DNA from: an uncultured Bacteroides sp.
GTDB taxonomy: Bacteria; Bacteroidota; Bacteroidia; Bacteroidales; Bacteroidaceae
Assembly (NCBI GenBank): GCA_946628545.1
Contig: CAMOWU010000017.1
Span: 1 to 43,758, forward strand
Direction of reading: 5' to 3'
Length of the DNA: 43,758 nucleotides
Part shown: positions 8,902 through 17,776 of the stretch, piece after piece
How the letters are laid out: each line of letters starts with the position of its first letter
How positions within the stretch are numbered: the first letter of the stretch is position 1
Translations under genes and position numbers: made by a program
The notes under the pieces: generated by a model
Told to the model about the DNA's origin: nothing
Seen by the model: only the letters and a program-made list of their open reading frames with translations
Database searches by the model: none

Positions 8902-10896
8902 ATGAAACGACAACTGACACTGTTGCTATGGACCTTGCTGGCCCTCACGCCCTTGAAGTCTGAAGCGCAAATCAACACAGAGCGCATGATGAATATCGGG
9001 CGGAATGCGCTGTACTTCGACGACTACGTGCTGTCGATACAGTACTTCAACATGGTCATCAGTGCCAAACCGTATCTACACGAACCCTATTTCTACCGAG
9101 GACTGGCCAAGTTCTACCTCGACGACTACCAAGGAGCGCGCGAGGACTGCACCAAGGCCATTGAACGCAACCCTTTCTTCCCCAACAGCTATCAGGTCAG
9201 AGGATTGTCGCTCATCAACCTGGGACTCTACGCCGAGGCGGCTGCCGACTACGAGGTGGCCATCGAGATGGAACCCAACAACAACGCACTGTGGAACAAC
9301 CTCGTGCTATGCCGCATCGAAACGGAGGAAACCGACAAAGCCGACAGCTTGACCGACCAAATGGTCAAGAAATGGCCCAAAGACCCAAGGTGCTACACAC
9401 TCAAAACACAAATTTGGATGCTCAAGGCCGACACCGCCACGGCTGAGAAATGGCTCGACAAAGCCATCGACATCGACCCCTACGACGCATCAAGCCTCGC
9501 CATGAAATCACAGTTCCTCATGCGACGGGAGGATTACACGGCTGCCGACAGCACACTCACCAAGGCCATACACCTGGAACCACGCAACGTGCGAAACATC
9601 ATCAACCGAGCACTGTGCCGCTACCAGATGAAAAACCTAAGGGGAGCTATGGCTGACTACGACACAGCGCTCGACATCGACCCCGACAACTTCATCGGAC
9701 ACTACAACCGAGGACTGCTGCGCGCACAGGTGGGCGACGACAACAGAGCCATCGAGGACTTCGACTTCATCATACGCATCGACCCCGACGACATCATGTC
9801 GATCTTCAACCGAGCTCAACTGCTCGACAAGACAGGCGACTACCGGGCGGCCATTCGCGACTACACCACCGTCATCAAAGCCTACCCAAAGTTCCTACAT
9901 GGATACCAACTGAGGGCGGAAGCCAGAAAGAAAATTGGCGACACAAAGGGGGCACTGGCTGACGAGGACCATATCCTGCGCGAACAAATAGCACACCGAT
10001 TCGGATACTCCACGCCCACCAGCCGACAGAAGAACGTCACCAGAAAGAAATCACAAGTCAACCTCGACGACTACAACAAACTGGTCACCGAGGACGAACA
10101 GGATAGCAAGACCTATGAGAGCGAATACAGAGGCAAGGTGCAAAACCGCAATGTCGAGGCGCAACTGCTGCCGCTCTATGCACTGACCTACAACTTCGAC
10201 AAGAAGGCCATACGCGAAGAATACAACTACCAACAGGACATCGACAAACTCAACCGACAGAAACTGCTGCCAGAACACCTCCTGATCAACAACAACGACA
10301 ACAACATCACTGAGGAGGAGTTCCACCGCAGAATGGCATCGGTGGAGGCACTGCGCAAGAAAGGAAACAGCGCCACCAACAGCCTGGCACTGAGCATCGA
10401 CTACTACATACTACAAGACTATGAGAACGCTATCAACGCACTCGACGAAGCCATCAGCCAAGACGGCAACTCCACACTCGCTTTCTTCCAGAGAGGGGTC
10501 GTCAGGGCAAAGATGACGGCTATCAACAGCCAGTCTGCCACCACTGCACCCAACAACGGCATACCTGCCGGACAGCCGCAGCGAATGAACCTCATGATGG
10601 TGAAAGCCGACCTGACACAAGCCATACAACTCGACCCATCATTCACACTCGCCTACTACAACCGAGCCTGTGTGGAATACAACCTCGGAGACTACAAGGC
10701 GGCCATCGACGACTTCAACAAGGCCATCGATATGAAAAACGACTTTCCGCAGGCCTACTACAACCGAGGACTCACACGCATAGCCATGGGAGAAACCGAC
10801 GCTGGAGTGACTGACTTGAGCAAGGCTGGCGAACAGGGCATCTACACCGCCTACAGCCTCATCAAAAAATACACCAAACCCAAAGCCAACAAATAA
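8902..10896 (+). CDS. Secreted tetratricopeptide-repeat protein
   Basis: A 664-residue protein with an N-terminal signal peptide (MKRQLTLLLWTLLALTPLKS, likely cleavage after SEA). About nine or ten 34-residue TPR units follow, shown by recurring patterns such as YFRGLAKFYLDDYQGAREDC, NRALCRYQMKNLRGAMADYD and YNRGLTRIAMGETDAG. Residues 360-490 form a less repetitive, charged middle stretch, after which TPR units resume near 500-640. TPRs usually form scaffolds for protein partners, here in the periplasm or at the envelope. No enzymatic domain is visible. It sits after def, ahead of a strong hairpin and T-run terminator. Confidence 0.85.
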   Translation: MKRQLTLLLWTLLALTPLKSEAQINTERMMNIGRNALYFDDYVLSIQYFNMVISAKPYLHEPYFYRGLAKFYLDDYQGAREDCTKAIERNPFFPNSYQVRGLSLINLGLYAEAAADYEVAIEMEPNNNALWNNLVLCRIETEETDKADSLTDQMVKKWPKDPRCYTLKTQIWMLKADTATAEKWLDKAIDIDPYDASSLAMKSQFLMRREDYTAADSTLTKAIHLEPRNVRNIINRALCRYQMKNLRGAMADYDTALDIDPDNFIGHYNRGLLRAQVGDDNRAIEDFDFIIRIDPDDIMSIFNRAQLLDKTGDYRAAIRDYTTVIKAYPKFLHGYQLRAEARKKIGDTKGALADEDHILREQIAHRFGYSTPTSRQKNVTRKKSQVNLDDYNKLVTEDEQDSKTYESEYRGKVQNRNVEAQLLPLYALTYNFDKKAIREEYNYQQDIDKLNRQKLLPEHLLINNNDNNITEEEFHRRMASVEALRKKGNSATNSLALSIDYYILQDYENAINALDEAISQDGNSTLAFFQRGVVRAKMTAINSQSATTAPNNGIPAGQPQRMNLMMVKADLTQAIQLDPSFTLAYYNRACVEYNLGDYKAAIDDFNKAIDMKNDFPQAYYNRGLTRIAMGETDAGVTDLSKAGEQGIYTAYSLIKKYTKPKANK

Positions 10897-10907
10897 AATC
10901 GACAAAA

Positions 10908-11010
10908 ACGCCCCGAACGACAAAAAATCGCCCCGAAAGGGCAATATCACTCAGAACGCCCCGAAGGGGCAACATCTATTAGCCCAGGGCGGTGCCCTGG
11001 GCTTTTTTTT
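10908..11010 (+). terminator. Palindromic repeats ending in a terminator after the TPR gene
   Basis: Palindromes CGCCCCGAAAGGGCA and CGCCCCGAAGGGGCA are followed by AGCCCAGGGCGGTGCCCTGGGCT and a run of eight T at 11003-11010. The last hairpin is the same unit as the REP-like copies near 159 and 15797, but here it carries a T-run and so reads as an intrinsic terminator. Confidence 0.75.
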
Positions 11011-11027
11011 ACAAGGCCCAGCCATGC

Positions 11028-11081
11028 CTATAGCATCTATAGCGTCTATAGCATCTATAGCGTCTATAGCATCTATAGCAT
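11028..11081. repeat. 9-bp CTATAGCRT tandem array
   Basis: Six contiguous copies of CTATAGCAT or CTATAGCGT lie between the TPR gene terminator and the thrS promoter. The two variants alternate in the first five units. No gene is present in this 325-bp interval. Confidence 0.85.
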
Positions 11082-11140
11082 CAGCGCCTTATAAAAAAAA
11101 CACTCACTCAAACAACGTAAATAAACTTAAATAAAAAAAA

Positions 11141-11172
11141 TTTGGGTGAATGCGTGAAAGTTTGTAACTTTG
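11141..11172 (+). promoter_or_regulatory. Promoter of the thrS-infC-rpmI-rplT cluster
   Basis: TTTG at 11141-11144 and TAACTTTG at 11165-11172 are exactly 20 bp apart, a full match to the Bacteroidetes primary-sigma promoter. Transcription should begin near 11179, which excludes the in-frame TTG at 11177 as a start and supports the ATG at 11222 for thrS. Confidence 0.8.
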
Positions 11173-11221
11173 CAGTTTGAATGCAAAACGACAAGCAAGA
11201 AAAAGAAAAAACGACAAAGAT

Positions 11222-13165
11222 ATGATCAAGATTACCTTCCCGGACAAGTCTGTCCGTGAGTACGAGGCCGGGGTGACTGGCCTTCAGATTGCAGAAAGCA
11301 TCAGCCCACGCCTGGCACAGGACGTGCTGGCATGCAGAGTGAATGGCGAGACAACAGAACTCAACCGACCCATCAACGAGGACTGCGAGTTCGTGCTCTA
11401 CAAATGGGACGATGATGAGGGCAAGCACGCCTTCTGGCACACATCTGCCCACCTCATGGCCGAAGCACTGCAGGAACTGTGGCCCGGCACACAATTCGGC
11501 ATCGGACCCGCCATCGAAAACGGATTCTACTACGACGTGATGCCACCAGAGGGTGTGACACTCTCCGACGCCAACTTCCCCGAGATAGAGAAGAAGATGC
11601 AAGAACTGGTGCAACGCAAGGAATCACTGGTGCGCAAGATGGTGGCCAAGGACGAAGCCATGGCTTTCTTCGCCGAGCGCGGACAAACCTATAAGAACGA
11701 ACTGATCGCCGACCTCGAGGACGGACATATCAGCACATATACACAAGGCAACTTCACCGACCTCTGCCGCGGACCGCACTTGGTTTCGACAGAGAAAATC
11801 AAGGCCGTGAAGGTGCTCTCGCTCGCCGCAGCCTACTGGAGGGGCGACGCCACACGACCCATGATGACCCGTCTCTACGGTATCACCTTCCCCAAGAAGA
11901 AGATGCTCGATGAGTACCTCGTGAAACTGGAAGAGGCCAAGAAACGCGACCACCGCAAGATCGGCAAGGAAATGGAACTCTTCATGTTCTCCGAACGCGT
12001 GGGCAAAGGACTGCCCATCTGGCTGCCCAAAGGCACAAGCGTACGCATCATGCTCCAGGACTTCCTCCGCAAGATCCAGAAACGCTATGGCTACCAAGAG
12101 GTGATCACACCGCACATCGGAAGCAAGCAACTCTACGTGACAAGCGGACACTACGCACACTACGGCAAAGACTCCTTCCGACCCATCACCACACCGGAAG
12201 AGGGAGAAGAGTATATGCTCAAACCCATGAACTGCCCCCACCACTGTGAGATCTACGCACAGCAGCCACGCTCCTACAAAGACCTGCCACTGCGCATCGC
12301 TGAGTTCGGAACAGTCTATCGCTACGAGCAGAGCGGAGAGCTCCACGGACTGACACGTGTGCGCTCCTTCACACAGGACGACGCACACCTCTTCTGCCGT
12401 CCCGACCAAGTGAAGGAAGAGTTCAAACGAGTGATGGACATCATCTTCATCGTATTCAAAGCACTCGACTTCCCTGAGTATGAGGCACAGATATCACTGC
12501 GCGACCCCAACGACAAAGAGAAATACATCGGAAGCGACGAGGTGTGGGCAGAGGCAGAACAGGCCATCGTCGATGCTTGCAAGGAAAAAGGACTGAAAAC
12601 CACCGTGGAATACGGAGAGGCAGCCTTCTACGGACCTAAGCTCGACTTCATGATCAAGGACGCACTCGGACGACGCTGGCAGCTGGGCACCATCCAAGTC
12701 GATTACAACCTGCCTGAGCGTTTCCAACTGGAATACACGGGCAGCGACAACGAGAAGCACCGCCCAGTGATGATCCACCGCGCACCTTTCGGATCACTGG
12801 AACGATTCATCGCCGTGCTCATCGAACACACTGCCGGACAGTTCCCACTCTGGCTCCTTCCAGAACAAGTGGCTATCCTGCCCATCTCAGAGAAATTCAA
12901 CGACTACGCCAACGAGGTGTGCAACTACCTCAACGCACACGACGTACGCGCGGTGGTCGATGACCGCAACGAGAAAATCGGACGCAAGGTTCGCGACAAC
13001 GAACTCAAGCGCATACCTTACATGCTCATCGTCGGCGAAAAAGAAGCCAACGAAAGCACTGTTTCGGTACGAAAAAAGGGTGAAGGAGACCTCGGAGCGA
13101 TGAAAATGAGCGATTTTGCAAATAAAATCAACGAAGAAGTTCGTAGTATGACAGAAAATTTCTAA
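11222..13165 (+). CDS. thrS: Threonyl-tRNA synthetase
   Basis: A 647-residue class II synthetase that charges tRNA-Thr. Domain order is the N-terminal TGS domain (about 1-65, [17 protein letters not shown]), the editing domain with [11 protein letters not shown] and TDLCRGPH, the catalytic core (about 245-540) with motif 2 around [20 protein letters not shown] and motif 3 at [18 protein letters not shown], and the C-terminal anticodon-binding domain ending near [14 protein letters not shown]. Zinc-binding Cys and His are visible in [12 protein letters not shown]. Full length. infC, rpmI and rplT follow on the same strand, the classical translation cluster, but a 201-bp repeat element separates thrS from infC. 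Confidence 0.97.
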   Translation: MIKITFPDKSVREYEAGVTGLQIAESISPRLAQDVLACRVNGETTELNRPINEDCEFVLYKWDDDEGKHAFWHTSAHLMAEALQELWPGTQFGIGPAIENGFYYDVMPPEGVTLSDANFPEIEKKMQELVQRKESLVRKMVAKDEAMAFFAERGQTYKNELIADLEDGHISTYTQGNFTDLCRGPHLVSTEKIKAVKVLSLAAAYWRGDATRPMMTRLYGITFPKKKMLDEYLVKLEEAKKRDHRKIGKEMELFMFSERVGKGLPIWLPKGTSVRIMLQDFLRKIQKRYGYQEVITPHIGSKQLYVTSGHYAHYGKDSFRPITTPEEGEEYMLKPMNCPHHCEIYAQQPRSYKDLPLRIAEFGTVYRYEQSGELHGLTRVRSFTQDDAHLFCRPDQVKEEFKRVMDIIFIVFKALDFPEYEAQISLRDPNDKEKYIGSDEVWAEAEQAIVDACKEKGLKTTVEYGEAAFYGPKLDFMIKDALGRRWQLGTIQVDYNLPERFQLEYTGSDNEKHRPVMIHRAPFGSLERFIAVLIEHTAGQFPLWLLPEQVAILPISEKFNDYANEVCNYLNAHDVRAVVDDRNEKIGRKVRDNELKRIPYMLIVGEKEANESTVSVRKKGEGDLGAMKMSDFANKINEEVRSMTENF

Positions 13166-13188
13166 CTTTGCATGATTTTTTCACTAAA

Positions 13189-13389
13189 GGGGGCTTCTAT
13201 AAATTGTCTTTCTGGAATTTTTGAAGGATTTCTTTAGTAGATGGCTGTGCGGCATGAGGGAGCAATGCGGGCATTGTGACCGAATGACAAGCAGCCAGAT
13301 GCAAAGAAAGACCAAAAATTACGAAAGAGTTCATATCTGCTCAATTTAGGATTAATAATTCAATGAACAGGGAATTTATAGAAGTCCCC
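13189..13389. mobile_element. MITE-like element, copy 1 (between thrS and infC)
   Basis: A 201-bp element with inverted ends (GGGGGCTTCTATAAATT at left, AATTTATAGAAGTCCCC at right) flanked by TAAA on both sides (13185-13188 and 13390-13393), consistent with a 4-bp target duplication. It encodes no transposase and is closely related to the copies at 26820-27091 and 42900-43099. On the minus strand a 45-codon frame spans 13334 to 13197. Removing the element and one TAAA would leave thrS and infC about 73 bp apart. Confidence 0.88.
13197..13334 (-). CDS. 45-residue open frame inside MITE copy 1
   Basis: This frame starts MNSFVIFGLSLHLAACHSVT and ends LQKFQKDNL, with the stop codon lying in the element's inverted end. 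It is kept open in all three element copies of this window with only a few substitutions. It is short, lacks a recognised domain and may simply reflect sequence conservation of the element. Translation is unproven. Confidence 0.3.
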   Translation of the reverse strand: MNSFVIFGLSLHLAACHSVTMPALLPHAAQPSTKEILQKFQKDNL

Positions 13390-13443
13390 TAAACATCATC
13401 AAAAGGAGGAAACAAGCACTCAATAACCCCTAACACAACCTTA

Positions 13444-14109
13444 ATGAAAGGAGACAACAAAAAGAACCAGTATCGTGTAAACGAACAGATCCGCGTACGG
13501 GAAGTGCGCATCGTGGGCGATGACATCGAATCAGCCGTGGTGCCTATAAAAAAAGCACTCCAAATGGCAGAAGATATGGGCGTGGACCTCGTGGAAATCT
13601 CGCCTAACGCCAACCCTCCTGTCTGCCGATTGATCGACTACTCCAAATTCCTCTACCAACAGAAGAAGAAGGCCAAGGAGATGAAAGCCAAGCAGGTGAA
13701 GATGGAAGTGAAGGAAATCAAGTTCGGACCACAAACCGCTGAGGCCGACTACAACTTCAAACTCCGACACGCCAAGGAGTTCATCGCAGATGGAAACAAG
13801 GTCAAGGCATACGTCTTCTTCAAGGGACGCAGCATCTTGTTCAAGGAACAGGGTGAGGTGCTGCTGCTTAGACTGGCCAACGACATGGAGGAAGTCGCCA
13901 AGGTGGAAAACATGCCCGTGCTCGAAGGTAAGCGCATGAGCATCATGCTCGCGCCTAAAAAACCAGCACAGCCCAAAAAACAACAGCCTAAGCCCGACAA
14001 GAGCAGAGGAGGAAAAGACGACAAGGCTGCCCAGAAGAACGACGCTCCTGCAGACACCACTGAACAAAGCGACAACCTGGAAGACTCTCCTGCCAACAAC
14101 GAACAATAA
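13444..14109 (+). CDS. infC: Translation initiation factor IF-3
   Basis: A 221-residue protein that binds the 30S subunit and checks start codon pairing. The N-terminal domain holds [18 protein letters not shown] and [20 protein letters not shown], then comes a basic linker ([13 protein letters not shown]). The C-terminal domain starts [19 protein letters not shown] and includes [18 protein letters not shown]. Beyond residue 172 there is a roughly 50-residue charged, low-complexity tail rich in Lys, Asp, Gln and Pro that the standard factor lacks. The start is ATG, not the rare AUU used for autoregulation in Escherichia coli. The repeat element upstream lies 54 bp before the start. Confidence 0.95.
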   Translation: MKGDNKKNQYRVNEQIRVREVRIVGDDIESAVVPIKKALQMAEDMGVDLVEISPNANPPVCRLIDYSKFLYQQKKKAKEMKAKQVKMEVKEIKFGPQTAEADYNFKLRHAKEFIADGNKVKAYVFFKGRSILFKEQGEVLLLRLANDMEEVAKVENMPVLEGKRMSIMLAPKKPAQPKKQQPKPDKSRGGKDDKAAQKNDAPADTTEQSDNLEDSPANNEQ

Positions 14110-14183
14110 ATGACAATAAGGGTGCGTAACGTCCTGGTATATACGTTGCCACTGAATCAATAACAATTAAACAATTACAAAAA

Positions 14184-14381
14184 ATGCCAAAAGTTAAGAC
14201 AAATTCCGGCGCTAAGAAACGCTTCAAGCTGACCGGAACAGGTAAGATCAAAAGACAGCATGCTTATCACAGCCACATTCTGACGAAGAAGACTAAGAAG
14301 CAGAAGAGAAACCTCGACCACTCCACTATCGTGGTGAAAGCCAACGAGAAACAAGTACGTGACCTTCTGAACCTGAGATAA
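14184..14381 (+). CDS. rpmI: 50S ribosomal protein bL35
   Basis: A 65-residue basic ribosomal protein starting [20 protein letters not shown] and containing [19 protein letters not shown], both typical of bL35. It lies 74 bp after infC and 135 bp before rplT in the conserved infC-rpmI-rplT order. Length is standard. Confidence 0.96.
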   Translation: MPKVKTNSGAKKRFKLTGTGKIKRQHAYHSHILTKKTKKQKRNLDHSTIVVKANEKQVRDLLNLR

Positions 14382-14516
14382 GCCAAAGAGACAAACAAAC
14401 AATTGTAGAACAGAGTGTTTAGCCAACAAAGGTGAGCGAAGCGTTCAATCAACTCAACCGCCCCTTCAAGACCATCGACAAAAAGATGGCGCTAACATTC
14501 ACAAAAAGACAAAATT

Positions 14517-14861
14517 ATGCCAAGATCAGTTAATCATGTTGCTTCAAGAGCAAGAAGAAAGAAGATTCTCAAGCGTGTGAAAGGACAGTTCGGCGCACGC
14601 AAGAACGTATGGACCGTAGCGAAAAACGCCTATGAGAAAGGACTCACCTACGCTTTCGCCGACCGCCGCAGAAAGAAACGCGAGTTCCGCGCACTGTGGA
14701 TCCAGCGTATCAACGCCGCTGCACGCCTCGAGGGTATGTCCTACTCTCAGTTGATGGGTGCACTCCACAAGGCAGGCATCGAAATCAACCGCAAGACTCT
14801 CGCCAGCCTCGCCATGCACAACAACGACGCTTTCAAGGCCATTGTTGACAAAGTGAAGTAG
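14517..14861 (+). CDS. rplT: 50S ribosomal protein bL20
   Basis: A 114-residue ribosomal protein that binds 23S rRNA early in 50S assembly. It starts [20 protein letters not shown] and has the family signature [20 protein letters not shown] and [19 protein letters not shown]. It closes the thrS-infC-rpmI-rplT cluster, with a strong terminator just downstream. Confidence 0.97.
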   Translation: MPRSVNHVASRARRKKILKRVKGQFGARKNVWTVAKNAYEKGLTYAFADRRRKKREFRALWIQRINAAARLEGMSYSQLMGALHKAGIEINRKTLASLAMHNNDAFKAIVDKVK

Positions 14862-14902
14862 AGAAAAAAGGCTGACTGCAGCCCAAACATAAGCTCAACA
14901 CG

Positions 14903-14941
14903 AAAAGGGACATCGCCATGCTACGACGATGTCCCTTTTTA
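14903..14941 (+). terminator. Intrinsic terminator after rplT
   Basis: AAAGGGACATCG pairs with CGATGTCCCTTT across a short loop and is followed by a T-run. It closes the translation-factor operon and isolates it from lspA. Confidence 0.85.
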
Positions 14942-14977
14942 AGCCACTCAAAACAACTACATATCAATAAAAAGTCG

Positions 14978-15021
14978 TAACTTTGCATGGACAATGTAGG
15001 GACACGACGTGTCGTGTCCGT
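14978..15021 (+). promoter_or_regulatory. lspA -7 element followed at once by a palindromic repeat
   Basis: TAACTTTG at 14978-14985 fits the -7 consensus. A palindrome of the TGTAGGGAC family begins 9 nt later at 14995 (GGACACGAC-GT-GTCGTGTCC), so it would form the 5' end of the lspA mRNA. The same order is seen at 24867-24910 and 27252-27292. A -33 motif is not clear. Confidence 0.6.
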
Positions 15022-15078
15022 TGCAACGGCCTACGCAACAACTAACGTCCACAACGCAAAACAACGAACATCATCAAA

Positions 15079-15759
15079 ATGAGCAAGAAACGCCTGACCA
15101 TACTCTCCATTGCCATCGTAGCCGGCATCATCATCATCGACCAAATCATCAAGGTCGTGGTCAAGACCAACATGCACCTCTACGAGCACATCCCAGTGAC
15201 AGACTGGTTCAACATCGCCTTCACAGAGAACAAAGGTATGGCGTTCGGCATGCAACTCTTCAAAGACACACCACTGGAGAACATCGGAAAGATGGGACTG
15301 ACCATCTTCCGCATACTCGCGGCATGCTTCATCATCTACTATATCAGGCAACAAATTAGAAAAGGGGCATCGACCGGATATATCGTGCTTTTGTCAATGG
15401 TGCTTGCAGGCGACATCGGAAACGTCATCGACTGCATGTTCTACGGACAGATCTTCAGCGCATCCTATCCCGAACCAGCACCGCTGGCCACATTCGTGCC
15501 TTTCGGACAAGGATACGACGACTTCATGATGGGACGAGTGGTCGATATGTTCTACTTCCCACTCGTGGAATGGAACATGCCCTACATACCACTACTCTCC
15601 TGGATACCTGGATTCCCTGCCGTGGGAGAACACTGCGTCTTCTTCAACGCCATATTCAACTTCGCCGACGCATCCATCTCCGTGTCGATGGTGGCGCTCA
15701 TCCTCTTCTACCGCAAGCAAATCATGGCCATCGGATCCCAACCCGAGAATAACAAGTGA
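15079..15759 (+). CDS. lspA: Lipoprotein signal peptidase (signal peptidase II)
   Basis: An inner-membrane aspartyl protease that cleaves the signal peptide of lipid-modified prolipoproteins. At 226 residues it is longer than the usual 160 because of an extra loop between the third and fourth helices (about 130-175), a known trait in Bacteroidetes. Four membrane segments are visible: 7-25, around 75-95, around 100-120 and 195-215. The two catalytic Asp are in GDIGNVIDCMFYG and FNFADASIS. The next gene encodes a lipoprotein, a frequent neighbour in this group. Confidence 0.93.
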   Translation: MSKKRLTILSIAIVAGIIIIDQIIKVVVKTNMHLYEHIPVTDWFNIAFTENKGMAFGMQLFKDTPLENIGKMGLTIFRILAACFIIYYIRQQIRKGASTGYIVLLSMVLAGDIGNVIDCMFYGQIFSASYPEPAPLATFVPFGQGYDDFMMGRVVDMFYFPLVEWNMPYIPLLSWIPGFPAVGEHCVFFNAIFNFADASISVSMVALILFYRKQIMAIGSQPENNK

Positions 15760-15768
15760 CAGTGAGCG

Positions 15769-15880
15769 GATAGAATCGCCCTGAAAGGGCAACAGCGCTA
15801 AGCCCAGGGCAACGCCCTGGGAATCAATGCCCTGATACCAAGACATCGCCCTGAAAGGGCAACATCACCCCTTCGGGGCG
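15769..15880. repeat. REP-like palindrome cluster between lspA and the lipoprotein gene
   Basis: CGCCCTGAAAGGGCA, AGCCCAGGGCAACGCCCTGGG, a second CGCCCTGAAAGGGCA and CCCCTTCGGGG follow in order. The first 55 bases are nearly identical to 126-181 at the left end of the window, showing one dispersed composite unit. Confidence 0.75.
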
Positions 15881-15942
15881 AACTTGCTAAAGATGAATAA
15901 CCAACAAGAAGAAAAAACAACCCAAGTACAAGACAACAAGGA

Positions 15943-16971
15943 ATGAATAGGAAAATGCTCTACTTCTCGGTGATGTTCACCACCATCATGGCGCTGCTGA
16001 CAGCTTGTGAGCAGAAGCCAGACCATGTGGTGTCGAAATCGAAAATGGAACAGCTACTCTATGACTACCACCTGGCCAAGAGCATGATCAACCAACTTCC
16101 TCCCAACGAAAAGTACAAAGAACAACTCTACATCGACGCAGTGCTGAAGAAAAACGAGGTGAGCCAGGAAGACTTCGACAGCTCGCTGGTGTGGTACAAC
16201 CGGCACAACACCGACCTCAAGGACATCTACGACAACCTCAACAAACGATTCGAAACAGCTGACAAGGAACTGCAGCTGAGCACAGGCAACACTTCCATGG
16301 CAAACGTAGCCAGCAGCAATGGCGACACTGCCAACATCTGGAACGGAGCAGCCATCATCGTACTGCGACCAAAACCATCGCTCAACCACGAAAGCTTCAT
16401 CATCAACGCCGATACCAGCTTCCACCGATTCGACCGATTCATCCTCTCGGGCGACTTGTCGATGATCAACGACAACGCCATGAACAGAAACAACTCCGTC
16501 ACCATGAGCCTGACCATCAGGTACAAGGACAACAAGGTCATCAGCGACACACGCACACTCCGTACGGCAGCCCGTCAAGACCTGTCCATCGAAGCTCACG
16601 ACGACAAAGATATCGCATCCGTCAGCGGATTCATACACTACAATGCCAACAATACCGAACAACGAAGCCTCGCACTGGTCAACAACCTGACACTCATCAG
16701 GATGCACAAACCCGACTCACTCATACAAAAGACCCACCGAGCTGACACCATGAAGGTGGACACCACACCTGTGGTTCGAATCGACACCACACGACCATCG
16801 CGACATCTCACTCCCGACGAACTGAGAGAACAAAACCGCAGCGACGAGGAACTGAAACTCAAAACCGCACCCGAGGCCTCCAAAATCCGACGCAGGTTCA
16901 AAAGAAGAGGCACAAACCAAAACAACAAACAACCACGGCAACCACAAAGGGCAACACCTGCCAGAAAGTAA
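15943..16971 (+). CDS. DUF4296-type lipoprotein
   Basis: A 342-residue envelope lipoprotein with signal peptide and lipobox (LLTAC, Cys22). The region about 30-115 (SKMEQLLYDYHLAKSMIN ... SSLVWYNRHNTDLKDIYD) matches the DUF4296 domain as I know it, a Bacteroidetes family of unknown function that is commonly encoded right after lspA. The middle (about 130-260) is rich in beta-prone segments. The C-terminus (about 285-342) is low complexity and very basic (RRRFKRRGTNQNNKQPRQPQ). No enzyme motif is seen. The small gene at 16988 starts 16 bp later. Confidence 0.8.
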   Translation: MNRKMLYFSVMFTTIMALLTACEQKPDHVVSKSKMEQLLYDYHLAKSMINQLPPNEKYKEQLYIDAVLKKNEVSQEDFDSSLVWYNRHNTDLKDIYDNLNKRFETADKELQLSTGNTSMANVASSNGDTANIWNGAAIIVLRPKPSLNHESFIINADTSFHRFDRFILSGDLSMINDNAMNRNNSVTMSLTIRYKDNKVISDTRTLRTAARQDLSIEAHDDKDIASVSGFIHYNANNTEQRSLALVNNLTLIRMHKPDSLIQKTHRADTMKVDTTPVVRIDTTRPSRHLTPDELREQNRSDEELKLKTAPEASKIRRRFKRRGTNQNNKQPRQPQRATPARK

Positions 16972-16987
16972 CTCCATACAACATGCC

Positions 16988-17359
16988 ATGCGAAGAGTAG
17001 CAGCCAACAGAGTCTATTTCTCAACCAACAAAGCCTACAACAACCATGTCATTGAAATCATCGACAAGACGGTAGTCAACCACTACCAGCTTCACGACGA
17101 ACTGGAACTGACCGAATGGCTGGGAGGGATCATCATCATCGCCCAAGAACCCACTATCGCCCAATTCATTGAGAACATGCAAGATAAGGGTCCGTCGCCT
17201 CAACATCTCGACGACATCCTCAAGGATGTCTATGAAAGAGGCAACACTGAATCAAACGGCATCAAATCCTATTCAGCGATCCACATCAGAGGTATTGACA
17301 TCTCAACAGGAAAAAATCTTGACAAAATAAAAATCACGCAACTTCATGAACACTTTTGA
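16988..17359 (+). CDS. Small conserved-looking protein of unknown function
   Basis: A 123-residue soluble protein with no signal peptide or membrane segment. It begins MRRVAANRVYFSTNKAYNNH and has a beta-rich N-terminal half with ELTEWLGGIIIIAQEPT near residue 45, then a helical, charged C-terminal half. In related Bacteroidales this position after lspA and DUF4296 often holds an amidohydrolase-family protein whose N-terminus looks similar, so this may be a shortened or divergent relative; that is speculation from memory. It follows the lipoprotein gene by 16 bp and is likely in the same operon. Confidence 0.65.
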   Translation: MRRVAANRVYFSTNKAYNNHVIEIIDKTVVNHYQLHDELELTEWLGGIIIIAQEPTIAQFIENMQDKGPSPQHLDDILKDVYERGNTESNGIKSYSAIHIRGIDISTGKNLDKIKITQLHEHF

Positions 17360-17776
17360 CACCACAACAGAAATTCAAGAAAAACAGATAATCGCCATTA
17401 CTCAAAGCAACTTCACAAGAAACGCTGAAAATACCTTATTTAGATTTTGTCTAAATAACAAACTTGCTCAGAAGAATTGTTTCATGAAATGCTAACACCC
17501 TATCTTATGGGGTATTGCAAAAAATGAAGATGTGGAACAAAAAAACATTCAAAATCTATCGAATCAATCACAAATAACTGATAACCAAAATGTTTATATT
17601 TTTTTGGCATTTTTTTTGCAAAAAGTTTCACTCATCTTCAACAAATTGAAATCAAAGCATTTATGGAGAACCCAAAAGTGCCAGAAAGAAAAAAGACTTG
17701 CATAATTGAAAATAAATGCTGAAATTTGCATTGTAAGAAAAGAAGAAGAACAATCAACCATCAAATGTCACCATTA
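17360..17776. other. AT-rich intergenic region upstream of dnaA with a perfect inverted repeat
   Basis: About 417 bases without a convincing gene. It contains the inverted repeat TTATTTAGA-ttttg-TCTAAATAA at 17436-17458, which could be a terminator of the preceding operon or an operator. There are long A/T runs around 17590-17635, and a weak -7-like GAAATTTGCA at 17721-17730. I see no cluster of TTATCCACA-type DnaA boxes, so I do not call a replication origin. Confidence 0.5.

Noticed and set aside
17360-17776. Replication origin next to dnaA
   Set aside because: No cluster of DnaA boxes is visible and dnaA is not always beside the origin in this group. GC skew over the whole genome would be needed.
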